Below, one piece after another: positions 1-7,448 of a stretch of DNA of 9,639 nt (position 1 is the first letter of the stretch; the number at the start of each line of letters is the position of its first letter). Both the position numbers and the translations under genes were made by a program. This stretch comes from Lentisphaeria bacterium UBA1724 (lineage in GTDB: Bacteria; Verrucomicrobiota; Lentisphaeria; Oligosphaerales; Oligosphaeraceae), in the NCBI GenBank assembly GCA_002315885.1, contig DCIO01000102.1, positions 1 through 9,639 of the forward strand, given 5' to 3'. A model generated the notes under the pieces. That model saw only the letters and a program-made list of their open reading frames with translations. It was not told the origin of the DNA and did not search any database.

Positions 1-1
1 C

Positions 2-58
2 GTCGAGGAGGAGTGTACCGACGGCTTCCCCGCCGTCGAAGAGCCGACAGAATCCTGA
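2..58 (+). CDS. possible C-terminal tail of an upstream gene (partial)
   Basis: In the second forward frame, bases 2-55 read as an acidic, low-complexity peptide (VEEECTDGFPAVEEPTES) closed by TGA at 56-58. Acidic tails of this composition are common at protein C-termini. The other two frames give an Arg-rich peptide and a Ser/Pro/Arg-rich peptide that look less natural. The 92-nt gap to the start of the downstream transporter is reasonable for a preceding gene on the same strand. Too little is visible to name a family or even be certain that it is coding. Confidence 0.3.
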   Translation, partial: VEEECTDGFPAVEEPTES

Positions 59-150
59 TTCATCAAGATGCCATTGAACGCAAGCCATACGACTCGCAGT
101 ATATTGAGGCAAAAGAGCTCGTAGGTATTTTTTACCAAAACATCGCAATT

Positions 151-1560
151 ATGGACACAGCATTGAAAGTCAACAGAGTCTCCTGGAAAGAAAAGCTTGG
201 ATGGGGATGCGGAGGTTGGGCCGACAATTATACCTTTAATATCGTCGGCCTCCTCTACATGTACATCTATGTGGATTTCTTCAAAATGGACCCCGCCCTG
301 GCTGGCATCGCCCTCGCCATCCCCAGGTTCTTTGATGCCATCACCGACCCCATCATGGGAAACTGGTCCGACAATTTCCGTTCCAAATGGGGACGGAGAC
401 GACCACTCATTGTCATTGGCGCAATTCTCTGCGGATTGCTCTTGCCGTTGCATTGGCTGCCGCCTTTCCTGGGCACCATCGGAAATCCCTGGTATCAGAA
501 TGGGCCGTTCCTCTTCTTCACCCTCATGGGGTGCATCTACGCCATGGCGTATACTATCTTCATTGTCCCGTTCACAGCCCTGGGCTTCGAACTCAGCGAC
601 GACTATGAAGAACGCACCCATGTCCTCTGCTGGAGGCGCTACCTGGGACTCTGCGGGCAGTCGCTGGTGCCTTTCGTCTACAAGTTCAGCGTCAACCCAA
701 ATCTCTTTCCCGACATTCGCACTGGCGCAGTCGTGATGTCCTGTGTGGCGGGGGTGTTTGTAATTGTCCTAGGCATCATGCCCGCCATCTGTTGCAAAGA
801 GAATCCCTGCCACCAGCGTCAGCCGAAAATCTCCATCTGCGCTTCTCTGAAGAGCATCGTCCACAACGGACCATACCTGCAATTGATTTTCGGGCTCATT
901 GCGACCATCGCCCTGGGGGCCGCCGTCTCAGGGGCAGCCGGACTCGTCACACTGCATTATATCTGCGGAGGAAGCGAGCAACTCAATGCCAACATCACGC
1001 TCTATTCCTGGTTCGCCGGGGCCATCATCAGTGTCGTCAGTCTCTTCACCATGACCAGGCTAGCACAACGCATCGGCAAGCGCAAAGGCTTCATCATCGG
1101 CACCTCCGTGACCATCCTGGGCTATTTCAGCCTCATCTGGACATACATCCCCCAATATCCCTTCCTGCACCTCTTCAGCCTGGCACTGGTCTGGATTTCC
1201 TCCCAGGGAAGCGGCCTCATGCTGGATTCCATGTGCTCCGATGTCTGCGAATACGAGGAATACCTCACGGGACAACGCTCCGAAGGCATGATGAGCGCCT
1301 TCCGGACTTTCACCCAAAAGGCTTGCAATGCACTCTGCGGAGTCACCACCGGACTGGCACTAAAATTCTGCGGATACGACCCACAGAAACTGGCACAGGG
1401 CGGTTTGGATGAGTCGGTATTCCTCAAGCTGAAGTCGCTTTACATCCTTCTGCCGATTCTGGGCTCACTGGGGATTATCCTCATCTTCTGCTTCTACCCA
1501 CTCTCGAAACAACGAATGGCAGAAATCCACGCAGAACTAGAACAACGACACAGAAAATAA
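151..1560 (+). CDS. GPH-family (MFS) sugar:cation symporter
   Basis: This 469-residue inner-membrane protein belongs to the glycoside-pentoside-hexuronide:cation symporter family (TC 2.A.2; MelB/XylP-like), which imports sugars or glycosides with Na+ or H+. Visible hallmarks are the N-terminal SWKEKLGWGCGGWADN segment (residues 11-26), the DAITDPIMGNWSDN loop (62-75) followed by GRRRP (81-85), and the second-half motif DVCEYEEYLTGQRSEG (364-379). About twelve hydrophobic segments are spread along the chain, and the length is typical. The frame is open to the window edge, but I chose ATG 151 because the upstream residues are Arg-rich and not family-like, while family homology begins right after it. 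No clear Shine-Dalgarno precedes it. It converges on a large hydrolase-like gene, suggesting that the two share a carbohydrate substrate. The substrate cannot be told from sequence. Confidence 0.88.
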   Translation: MDTALKVNRVSWKEKLGWGCGGWADNYTFNIVGLLYMYIYVDFFKMDPALAGIALAIPRFFDAITDPIMGNWSDNFRSKWGRRRPLIVIGAILCGLLLPLHWLPPFLGTIGNPWYQNGPFLFFTLMGCIYAMAYTIFIVPFTALGFELSDDYEERTHVLCWRRYLGLCGQSLVPFVYKFSVNPNLFPDIRTGAVVMSCVAGVFVIVLGIMPAICCKENPCHQRQPKISICASLKSIVHNGPYLQLIFGLIATIALGAAVSGAAGLVTLHYICGGSEQLNANITLYSWFAGAIISVVSLFTMTRLAQRIGKRKGFIIGTSVTILGYFSLIWTYIPQYPFLHLFSLALVWISSQGSGLMLDSMCSDVCEYEEYLTGQRSEGMMSAFRTFTQKACNALCGVTTGLALKFCGYDPQKLAQGGLDESVFLKLKSLYILLPILGSLGIILIFCFYPLSKQRMAEIHAELEQRHRK

Positions 1561-1655
1561 TTAAACCGCGATCATGTGGAGCTACCCATCTCCTGGATAC
1601 TGGCCATCCTATCACGTGGTCCGAAAGGAAATGAAACAAGGCTCCACGGATTGAT

Positions 1656-1783
1656 TATCCGTCCTATCCGTCCTATCCGTCCTATCCGTCCTATCCGTCC
1701 TATCCGTCCTATCCGTCCTACCCGTCCTACCCGTCCTACCCGTCCTATCCGTCCTATCCGTCCTATCCGTCCTATCCGTCCTA
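1656..1783. repeat. 9-bp tandem array (CCTATCCGT)n between convergent genes
   Basis: Thirteen full head-to-tail copies of a 9-mer occupy 1663-1779, flanked by a partial left copy (TATCCGT, 1656-1662) and a partial right copy (CCTA, 1780-1783). Ten copies are CCTATCCGT. Three adjacent copies (1717-1743) carry a T-to-C change, CCTACCCGT, which suggests local unit duplication. The array starts exactly in the stop codon of the minus-strand hydrolase gene: its TAG (1783-1781) is itself repeat sequence. A single inverted copy of the motif (ACGGAT, 1646-1651) can pair with the first repeat (ATCCGT, 1657-1662) across a 5-nt loop. The period is a multiple of three, so some frames stay open (Arg-Ile-Gly or Ile-Arg-Pro), but these are not genes. 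Confidence 0.97.
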
Positions 1784-4660
1784 CAGACTGATGATTTCCC
1801 CGAACGGCACGACGATTTCGGTGTTTTTGCCCCCTTTCACCAGTGTCACGGTGGCGTCCTTCCGGTCCCACCAGCGGATATTCAGGAGATAGAATTGTCG
1901 TGTACCATCAGGTAGTTCGTAGGCGGCGAATTCCACATCCTCGTTGGCGCGGATCCATCCCTTGGCTTCCTCCACCGAGGTGACCTCCCGCGCCTGGTCC
2001 TTCAGGGCAACCAGATACTCCTGTCGCAGGGGCTCTTCCGCAGGCCACAAATCGCAGGGGAAATACCGCACCACGCCTTGGCCGATTTTCCGCAAGCGCA
2101 TGGCGCCATCCTGACGCCAATCATCTCCCAGCAACTCCGTCAACGCGGGCTCATCCGCGGGATAGACAGGCGCCGCGGTATGCTTCAGCGCGGTATTCAG
2201 ATGGCGTCGGCAAAGCAGCAACCGCCCGCCCTGCTTCACATACTCCAGCATCTTCTGGGCATCCCCAGCCTGGTAGGTATGCCAGCCCATCATGGCCACC
2301 GCGGGATAACGCGTCCAGTCGACCTCCCAGGGCGTCAGGTCCGCATAGCCGAAGGGCGTCCCCGAATACCACCCCTGGGGTTCGTTGGGACAAGGCACAA
2401 CGTAGATGCTGTTCAGAACATTCCGTGGGTAGAATGTGGACAGCAAATCAAAGGACTCCTCGGCCTTGCCGAAGGTCCACTGTTCGCCGTGGTTCCGCCA
2501 GAGATTCTCCCGCCCGAAGCACCGCCAGCCGTCATAGCGCCCCTGGATCAGTGCATTCGGCACCACAATCCGCCCGTGTCGCGGATGGCGTTCCAGGAAT
2601 TTCCGGAAGCGGTCATTTGCCTGTCGGTGGATGACGCAGTTGTGGCTGAAGCGGTCGTGGTCGGCGTAGTTGGACTCCATACGCCAGAGGCCTTCTTCGG
2701 TGTTGATATCCGTGGCGCCATTCATGTAGCTAGTGGCCAGCGACAGGAAATACCGGTCCGCGTGCTCCTGGCAATCCAGGGGCTCCGAACTCCACTGCAC
2801 CGCCAGGTGCGTACCGAAATCCTTCTTGCCGTATGCGGTGGAGGCACCACGCAACGAAGAGAGAATCACCTCCTCGGGGCCATACATCTGCTCCGCCAGC
2901 AGGCAATCATATCCCGCCTGGAAGAAATACCGGAAGAGTGCGGAAGGCCCCGAGTGGCGGGTGGACTGCCCCTTCGCGTCTTTCAAATTCTCCACAAAAT
3001 ACTCCGCGGCCTCCTTCATGTCCTGAGCTTTGTCGGGATCGAAGAACCACCAGGTCTTCCCAGAAGCGGTGCGCTTGGGACGCACATGGGGCTGGATGCC
3101 ACCCGCATTCACCCCACGGGAGAGGATGTCCCCGTAGGGCTCCCGGAACTCGTCCGTCCCCCAAAGACAATTCGCCCAATAGCACAGCGAGCCGTCGTTT
3201 TCGTGGGAGCGCCGTCCCAGATAGTACGGTCCTTGGAGAATATCTTCGGTAGGTGTGGAATTCATTCCCGGGACCTCCCGTCCATCCACCATCACGGTAT
3301 AGTGCAGCCGCAGTGCATTCAGCAGGGGGATAGTCTTTTTCCACATTTGCGCATTCATGCCGCGGCTCCCACCCCAGCGATAGGAGTGCCGGAAGCAGAT
3401 GCAGTTCCCGATGCGGTTTCCCACATACCACTCCAGGTAGCGTTCCATGTCCTCCTGGGTATGAGGGATGTAGACGAAGTCACCCGTCCCCAGTAGAATC
3501 GGCCGTTCTGGCTTTCCCACCCGCTCCACCTGGAAGCCGTCCTGGTGGGTGGCGGAGACGATGACGGCATGATGGCGTTCTTCCGACAGCGGCGCGAACT
3601 CCACCGCATGGAGCCCCGCCTCCGCAAAAAGAAACTCCCGCCCATCCGCACGAAGGGACACATTCGCCTGGTTGGTCCGAATCAATGCAGTATAGGGCTC
3701 ACCCTCCTGGGCCGTCTCGGGAGCGCCAATGAGCTCAAAGTCATGTGCGCCGAATTCGTGGACTTCCACTCCCTGCAGCACGAAGCCCACCGCGGTGGCA
3801 TAGTCGTCCAAGAGCTGAAGAGTCAGGGTATGGTCCCCAGGCGGAATTGTCCCCACATTGAAGGAATATTCCGCCCGTCGCACAATGGAAGAATAGCGCT
3901 CGCCACGCCAGACTTCCTTGCCGTCAATCAACAAAGCGCATTCCAGCCAATCCCTGCGGGAGAGATTCTCACCCAAATAGTTGAATTGGGGACGGCGGTC
4001 CTGGGTGGGCGCCAATGGCGGGACAATGCTTTCGCCGCCAGGAACACTCAACCGCGGGGACCCCACCTTCAGTTTGCCCGTGCAGCCCCGCACCCCCATA
4101 CGCAAAATCCCACACACCGCATTCTGAGGCATGGTGAATTCCTTTGAAAGTACCGTCCAGTCGTAACTTCCCTCAGGGAAATCGATGGTGACCAGCTGAT
4201 CTGGCGCGTCAAAGACGTCATTGGGATGGCGGCCCTCTTTGGCATAGTAGAGTTCCAAGACCATCTCTGCACTGGAGCCACGATGGAATTCCTCCGCCTT
4301 GGCCGCAATGGCGAAGGTGTACTTCTCCCCGGGCTTGAAATCACTCTGGTAGAATTTCAGATAGGCGTTGCGTGGCGCATCCTCCCCATTACAGGGGAAT
4401 TGCAAGGCATAGCGTTCGCCGTAGGTGTCCTGGGTAGTCAGCGCGTCGTCAATCCCCATGGCAATCGCGTAGGGGGCGCCCCACTCCGTCCGCCAGCGCC
4501 AGTAGTAGTCCGTCTCGCCCACCAGCCGAATGCAGTGGGAGACAGGTCCCTCGGCGGCCGTCACCGAAAAGGGGATATCCTTCTTGCCGCACGCGGGGAT
4601 ATACCCACTGCGGTCGCCTGTCTCATATCGGAGAATTTCGTTTCGAGTGAATGCACGCAT
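1781..4660 (-). CDS. large putative glycoside-hydrolase-like protein, family unrecognised
   Basis: This is a 959-residue protein with no signal peptide, so it is probably cytoplasmic. I cannot assign a family, but the layout resembles multidomain glycosidases. Residues about 30-207 look like a carbohydrate-binding beta-sandwich (YLKFYQSDFKPGEKYTFAIA). Residues about 220-385 form further beta-rich material. Residues about 387-700 have the alternating strand/helix texture and Trp/His/Asp/Glu richness of a TIM-barrel hydrolase, with candidate acids in DINTEEGLWRME (651-662) and AEQMYGPEE (589-597). Residues about 735-820 resemble the Rossmann/GATase1-like domain of beta-galactosidases (YPAVAMMGWHTYQAGD; YVKQGGRLLL). 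The C-terminus is a small beta domain (YELPDGTRQFYLLNIRWWD). ATG 4660 is the first in-frame start and has no Shine-Dalgarno. The gene faces a GPH sugar symporter and starts 54 nt after proA. Sugar hydrolysis or lyase activity is inferred from architecture and context only. Confidence 0.72.
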   Translation of the reverse strand: MRAFTRNEILRYETGDRSGYIPACGKKDIPFSVTAAEGPVSHCIRLVGETDYYWRWRTEWGAPYAIAMGIDDALTTQDTYGERYALQFPCNGEDAPRNAYLKFYQSDFKPGEKYTFAIAAKAEEFHRGSSAEMVLELYYAKEGRHPNDVFDAPDQLVTIDFPEGSYDWTVLSKEFTMPQNAVCGILRMGVRGCTGKLKVGSPRLSVPGGESIVPPLAPTQDRRPQFNYLGENLSRRDWLECALLIDGKEVWRGERYSSIVRRAEYSFNVGTIPPGDHTLTLQLLDDYATAVGFVLQGVEVHEFGAHDFELIGAPETAQEGEPYTALIRTNQANVSLRADGREFLFAEAGLHAVEFAPLSEERHHAVIVSATHQDGFQVERVGKPERPILLGTGDFVYIPHTQEDMERYLEWYVGNRIGNCICFRHSYRWGGSRGMNAQMWKKTIPLLNALRLHYTVMVDGREVPGMNSTPTEDILQGPYYLGRRSHENDGSLCYWANCLWGTDEFREPYGDILSRGVNAGGIQPHVRPKRTASGKTWWFFDPDKAQDMKEAAEYFVENLKDAKGQSTRHSGPSALFRYFFQAGYDCLLAEQMYGPEEVILSSLRGASTAYGKKDFGTHLAVQWSSEPLDCQEHADRYFLSLATSYMNGATDINTEEGLWRMESNYADHDRFSHNCVIHRQANDRFRKFLERHPRHGRIVVPNALIQGRYDGWRCFGRENLWRNHGEQWTFGKAEESFDLLSTFYPRNVLNSIYVVPCPNEPQGWYSGTPFGYADLTPWEVDWTRYPAVAMMGWHTYQAGDAQKMLEYVKQGGRLLLCRRHLNTALKHTAAPVYPADEPALTELLGDDWRQDGAMRLRKIGQGVVRYFPCDLWPAEEPLRQEYLVALKDQAREVTSVEEAKGWIRANEDVEFAAYELPDGTRQFYLLNIRWWDRKDATVTLVKGGKNTEIVVPFGEIISL

Positions 4661-4664
4661 AGGG

Positions 4665-4692
4665 AAATAAGAAACTCGTAAAAATTAGAAAC
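4665..4692. repeat. pair of 11-bp direct repeats in the hydrolase leader
   Basis: On the plus strand AAATAAGAAAC (4665-4675) and AAATTAGAAAC (4682-4692) match at 10 of 11 positions and are 17 bp apart. They lie directly in front of the minus-strand hydrolase start. The upstream copy coincides with the candidate -10 region. They could be regulator half-sites or AT-rich leader sequence duplicated by chance. Confidence 0.4.
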
Positions 4693-4710
4693 CCTTCTGT
4701 TCTGTGTGAG
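4682..4710 (-). promoter_or_regulatory. candidate promoter for the hydrolase gene
   Basis: Read on the minus strand, CTCACA (4710-4705) is a 4/6 match to TTGACA. It is followed by a 17-nt spacer and TAATTT (4687-4682), a weak -10. It lies 22 nt upstream of the hydrolase ATG, within the 54-nt gap after proA. The match is modest, so co-transcription from the proA operon remains possible. Confidence 0.3.
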
Positions 4711-4718
4711 CGCTTTAG
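4705..4718. promoter_or_regulatory. candidate LacI/GalR-type operator
   Basis: TGTGAGCGCTTTAG carries a perfect TGTGAGCGCT half, as in ideal lac-type operators, and a degenerate second half. The shorter palindrome GCGCTTTAGCGC spans 4710-4721. It overlaps the proA stop codon and the candidate -35 of the hydrolase promoter, the expected position for repression of a sugar-utilisation gene. No LacI-family regulator is encoded in this window. Confidence 0.3.
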
Positions 4719-5995
4719 CGCGAAGTATTTTTATGGCTAAACTTTCTTTCGCCCTTGGCGAATGGTGCCACCGTATCGCCCTGCCCTTCCAGGAGCCACT
4801 TGTAGATGGTCAACCCTTCCAGTCCCACGGGACCACGGGAGTGGATTTTGGAAGTAGAGATACCCACCTCCGCGCCCAACCCAAAACGGAAGCCGTCCGC
4901 AAAACGCGTGGAGGCATTCCAGAAGACATCCGCGGAATCCACACGCTTCTGGAAGAGCGCCGCGGCGGCGGCATCCCTGGTGACGATGGCGTCGGTATGA
5001 TGAGAACCGAAGCGATTAATGTGGTCGATTGCCTCCTGGATATCCGCCACCACCTTGATGGAGAGAACCAAAGAGAGATACTCCGTGGACCAGTCTTCCT
5101 CGGTGGCGGGCTTCATATCGGGCACAATAGCCCGAGTGGCCTCGTCACCCCGCAATTCCACCCCGGCGTTCTTCAATGCCTGGCAGACCACGGGCAGAAG
5201 CGCGGGTGCGGCGTCCTTGTGGACCAGCATGGTCTCGATGGTGTTGCATGTAGCGGGTGCCTGTGTCTTGGCATCCACGGCGATAGTCGCCGCCATGACA
5301 GGATCCGCCTGGACATCCAAATATAGGTGGCAGATGCCTGCGGAGTGCCCCAACACGGGTATCGTGGTATGCTCCATGATGTATTTCACAAAGGAATTGG
5401 AGCCACGGGGCACAATCAAGTCGATGAACTCATTCAACTGAAGCATGCCGTTGACTTCCTCACGGGTCTCCAGCAACTGTATCCAATCCCCAGGCAACCC
5501 CACGGAAACCGTGGCATCGCGTATGACCTCCGCCAGAATGCGGTTCGTGTGCAAGGCCTCGCTGCCGCCTTTCAACAACACCGCGTTGCCACTCTTCAGG
5601 CACAAGGAAGAAATCTGCACCAACGCATCCGGACGAGCCTCAAAGATGATGCCGATGACACCAATGGGACAACTCACACGACGCAGCTGCAGCCCCTCCG
5701 CCAATTCCGTCCGCGTCATGACGCGCCCCAATGGATCCGGCAATCCCGCCAGAGCCTTCAGTCCCGCCACCACGTCGGCGAGCTTCTTGTCACCGAAGCC
5801 CAGACGGCTCCGCAGGGCCTCCGAGAGCTCTCCCGCATTCGCCATGTCCGTCTCGTTGGCAGAAAGGATTTCCGCCTTCCGCGCCACCAACGCCTCCGCC
5901 ATGGCTAGCAATCCACAGTTGCGCTGCTCCAGGGTGGTATCCGACAAGGGAATGGACGCGGTCTTCGCCGCACGCGCTAAATCAATCGTACTCAT
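4715..5995 (-). CDS. proA: glutamate-5-semialdehyde dehydrogenase (gamma-glutamyl phosphate reductase)
   Basis: ProA reduces gamma-glutamyl phosphate to glutamate-5-semialdehyde with NADPH, the second step of proline synthesis in the cytoplasm. At 426 residues it has full family length. The nucleotide-binding region shows IGVIGIIFEARPDALVQ (111-127) and LKSGNAVLLKGGSEA (133-147). The catalytic cysteine is C250 in KTQAPATCNTIETMLVH. The C-terminal signature is RFADGFRFGLGAEVGIST followed by KIHSRGPVGLEGLTIYKW (383-400). ATG 5995 fits the family N-terminus, and the gene begins 20 nt after the upstream RF1-domain gene, suggesting one operon. The usual partner proB (glutamate 5-kinase) is not in the window. 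The last 10 or so residues are a basic, variable tail. Confidence 0.97.
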   Translation of the reverse strand: MSTIDLARAAKTASIPLSDTTLEQRNCGLLAMAEALVARKAEILSANETDMANAGELSEALRSRLGFGDKKLADVVAGLKALAGLPDPLGRVMTRTELAEGLQLRRVSCPIGVIGIIFEARPDALVQISSLCLKSGNAVLLKGGSEALHTNRILAEVIRDATVSVGLPGDWIQLLETREEVNGMLQLNEFIDLIVPRGSNSFVKYIMEHTTIPVLGHSAGICHLYLDVQADPVMAATIAVDAKTQAPATCNTIETMLVHKDAAPALLPVVCQALKNAGVELRGDEATRAIVPDMKPATEEDWSTEYLSLVLSIKVVADIQEAIDHINRFGSHHTDAIVTRDAAAAALFQKRVDSADVFWNASTRFADGFRFGLGAEVGISTSKIHSRGPVGLEGLTIYKWLLEGQGDTVAPFAKGERKFSHKNTSR

Positions 5996-6015
5996 CTCTT
6001 TATGTATTTTGTGGA

Positions 6016-6504
6016 CTATTTATGCAGAGGTGGCAATTGCAACCTCTGGCGGGCCTCTGCCAGCTTCTGCCAAGCCAGGTCGTCCTTGGCAAGCATCCGC
6101 GTCAACTGGGATCCACTCAGCCCCAGGGAAGCCGCACTTTCGGACAGCTGGAAACCGTGCGCCTGGAAGGCATCGAAAATCCGCGCCAGCCACAGTGCAA
6201 AACGCGCCGTGCCACTCTTTGGCGTGGGATCCAGCGGGATCTCGGGAATTGCCTCGTCCTCCACACGCGCCATCTTCACGGCGATTTCGCAGCGCAGCTT
6301 GAAGAGCGCGTGTGCCAGATTCTGGTGCTGAGAGCGAGTCACGTCATCCGTGGCAGTAAGTCCCGTGGCCTCGTGGGTCACACGCGCCGCCGTGGAGGTC
6401 TTATTCCGCTTCTGACCACCAGGCCCCGTGCCACGACGAGCCTCAAAACGACACTGCTTCACCAGCTCCTCATCCGACAATGTAAGTAGCTCGTATTTGG
6501 TCAT
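6016..6504 (-). CDS. RF1-domain (GGQ) release-factor-like protein, probable ribosome rescue factor
   Basis: This 162-residue protein carries a stand-alone class-I release factor catalytic domain. RRGTGPGGQKRNKTSTA (23-39) holds the GGQ motif (29-31), which hydrolyses peptidyl-tRNA in the ribosomal A site. It is followed by RVTHEATGLTATDDVTRSQ and a helix (QNLAHALFKLRCEIA). There is no stop-codon-recognition domain. Unlike ArfB/YaeJ, it lacks the Lys/Arg-rich tail that inserts in the empty mRNA channel. Instead residues about 98-160 are helical, with a helix-turn-helix-like stretch SESAASLGLSGSQLTRML (121-138). I chose ATG 6504. A GTG at 6522 is in frame, but the extra residues come from a duplicated 9-mer. 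The gene lies 26 nt after the amidohydrolase and 20 nt before proA. It is probably a 'peptide chain release factor-like protein'; its role in rescue is inferred. Confidence 0.85.
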   Translation of the reverse strand: MTKYELLTLSDEELVKQCRFEARRGTGPGGQKRNKTSTAARVTHEATGLTATDDVTRSQHQNLAHALFKLRCEIAVKMARVEDEAIPEIPLDPTPKSGTARFALWLARIFDAFQAHGFQLSESAASLGLSGSQLTRMLAKDDLAWQKLAEARQRLQLPPLHK

Positions 6505-6522
6505 AAGGGACACAAGGGACAC
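6505..6522. repeat. two-copy 9-bp tandem repeat (AAGGGACAC)
   Basis: AAGGGACAC occurs twice in a row (6505-6513 and 6514-6522), followed by a further AAG. It sits in the amidohydrolase/RF1-domain gene junction, exactly where a Shine-Dalgarno would be expected. The unit length equals that of the large array at 1656-1783, but the sequence differs. Confidence 0.75.
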
Positions 6523-6530
6523 AAGAATTT

Positions 6531-7349
6531 TCAGCTACGGGGTGGCAAGGGGAAGATCTTCGCCGCGTTGTCGTAGAAAATTGCCTGCTTTTCCGCCTCG
6601 GAAAGGCAGGTCTCTTCCACTTCACGGACGCCCTGCGCCAGCGGCGTCCAGGGAGAATCAGTGCCAAAGAGCACCCGCTCCACGCCGTGCTTGCGGATGA
6701 TGCGCTCGAATTGCGACTGATCTGTCATCCAGCCCTTGGAGAAGGATGTATCCAGATAGACAGGCGCTCCGCAGAGATCCGTCTCCACCTCATCCCAATT
6801 CCGCCAACCGCCCATGTGAGCGCAGATGATGGTCAGCGTGGGAAAACGCTCCGCCAATCGCGCAAAATCCGCGGGGCAGGAGTGCCGTGGCTGTCCCAGG
6901 AACCCCACGTCGCTTCCCGCGTGGAAGAGCACGGGCAACTCCAGTTCCGCCAGCCGTTCCCACATGGGATAGATCCGTTCATCCAAAGGAGAAAATCCCT
7001 GGTACTCGGGATGGAATTTCACTCCCAACAGCCCCAGTTTCTTGATGCGGTCGCATTCCGCCAGAACCTCTTCCATGGGGGCGTCGGGATAGAGCCCCCC
7101 CAGGGAAAGATGGGGCCAGCGGTTCCAACTGGCCACCCAGTCATTCATGGACCGCATCTGGTGGGCGTTGGTCGCCACGGGACAATTCAGGCAGCCGTCA
7201 AACCCCGCCTCCAGCATCACACGCTCCTGGTCAATCTGAGAGCCATCGGTGAATGCAGGCAAACCAATGGACTTCTCCACCAAGTGCTCAATGGCGCGCT
7301 TGTGTATCTTGTCGGGATAGACGTGGGTATGGGAATCAAAAATCTTCAT
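6531..7349 (-). CDS. amidohydrolase-family metal-dependent hydrolase (Amidohydro_2 type)
   Basis: This is a 272-residue cytoplasmic TIM-barrel hydrolase of the amidohydrolase superfamily, Amidohydro_2 (PF04909-like) branch, which includes uncharacterised hydrolases and ACMSD-type decarboxylases. The expected metal and catalytic residues are all visible: FDSHTH (H7, H9), GVKFHPEYQ (K111, H113), VLFHAGS (H143), IICAHMGG (H178) and LFGTDSPW (D231). The intact set argues for an active enzyme, but the substrate is unknown. ATG 7349 begins at the canonical strand 1 (MKIFDSHTH). No strong Shine-Dalgarno is present. It is first in the apparent operon with the RF1-domain gene and proA. The preceding 99 nt (7350-7448) separate it from vapC. 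They contain two AATTTAC copies (7389-7395, 7418-7424) but no convincing promoter or terminator. Confidence 0.88.
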   Translation of the reverse strand: MKIFDSHTHVYPDKIHKRAIEHLVEKSIGLPAFTDGSQIDQERVMLEAGFDGCLNCPVATNAHQMRSMNDWVASWNRWPHLSLGGLYPDAPMEEVLAECDRIKKLGLLGVKFHPEYQGFSPLDERIYPMWERLAELELPVLFHAGSDVGFLGQPRHSCPADFARLAERFPTLTIICAHMGGWRNWDEVETDLCGAPVYLDTSFSKGWMTDQSQFERIIRKHGVERVLFGTDSPWTPLAQGVREVEETCLSEAEKQAIFYDNAAKIFPLPPRS

Positions 7350-7448
7350 GGCATTGGAAAAAAATCGGAACCTCTCTGTCGTTAAGATAATTTACAGCCA
7401 CTACACCGTCCCGTAGCAATTTACTCCCCCGGATTGTCGGTAACGCAG

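Noticed and set aside
19..38. Terminator (CGACGGC/GCCGTCG hairpin)
   Set aside because: The 7-bp stem has no T-run after it, and it lies within the possible coding tail of the upstream gene.
124..136. GGTA-TTTTT-TACC palindrome before the transporter
   Set aside because: A 4-bp stem in AT-rich leader is too weak to call an operator or terminator.
1656..1783. CRISPR array
   Set aside because: Units are 9 bp and contiguous, with no spacers and no cas genes nearby.
1572..1871. 99-aa minus-strand frame with Arg-Ile-Gly repeats
   Set aside because: The repeats come only from the 9-mer array, and the remainder overlaps the hydrolase 3' end in another frame.
2078..3496. 472-aa open frame on the plus strand
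   Set aside because: It lies wholly antisense to the hydrolase gene, its translation is low-complexity and resembles no protein, and long shadow frames are expected in GC-rich codon usage.
6505..6522. GTG start at 6522 for the RF1-domain gene
   Set aside because: The added six residues are encoded by the duplicated 9-mer, and ATG 6504 gives a normal N-terminus. Not strictly excluded.
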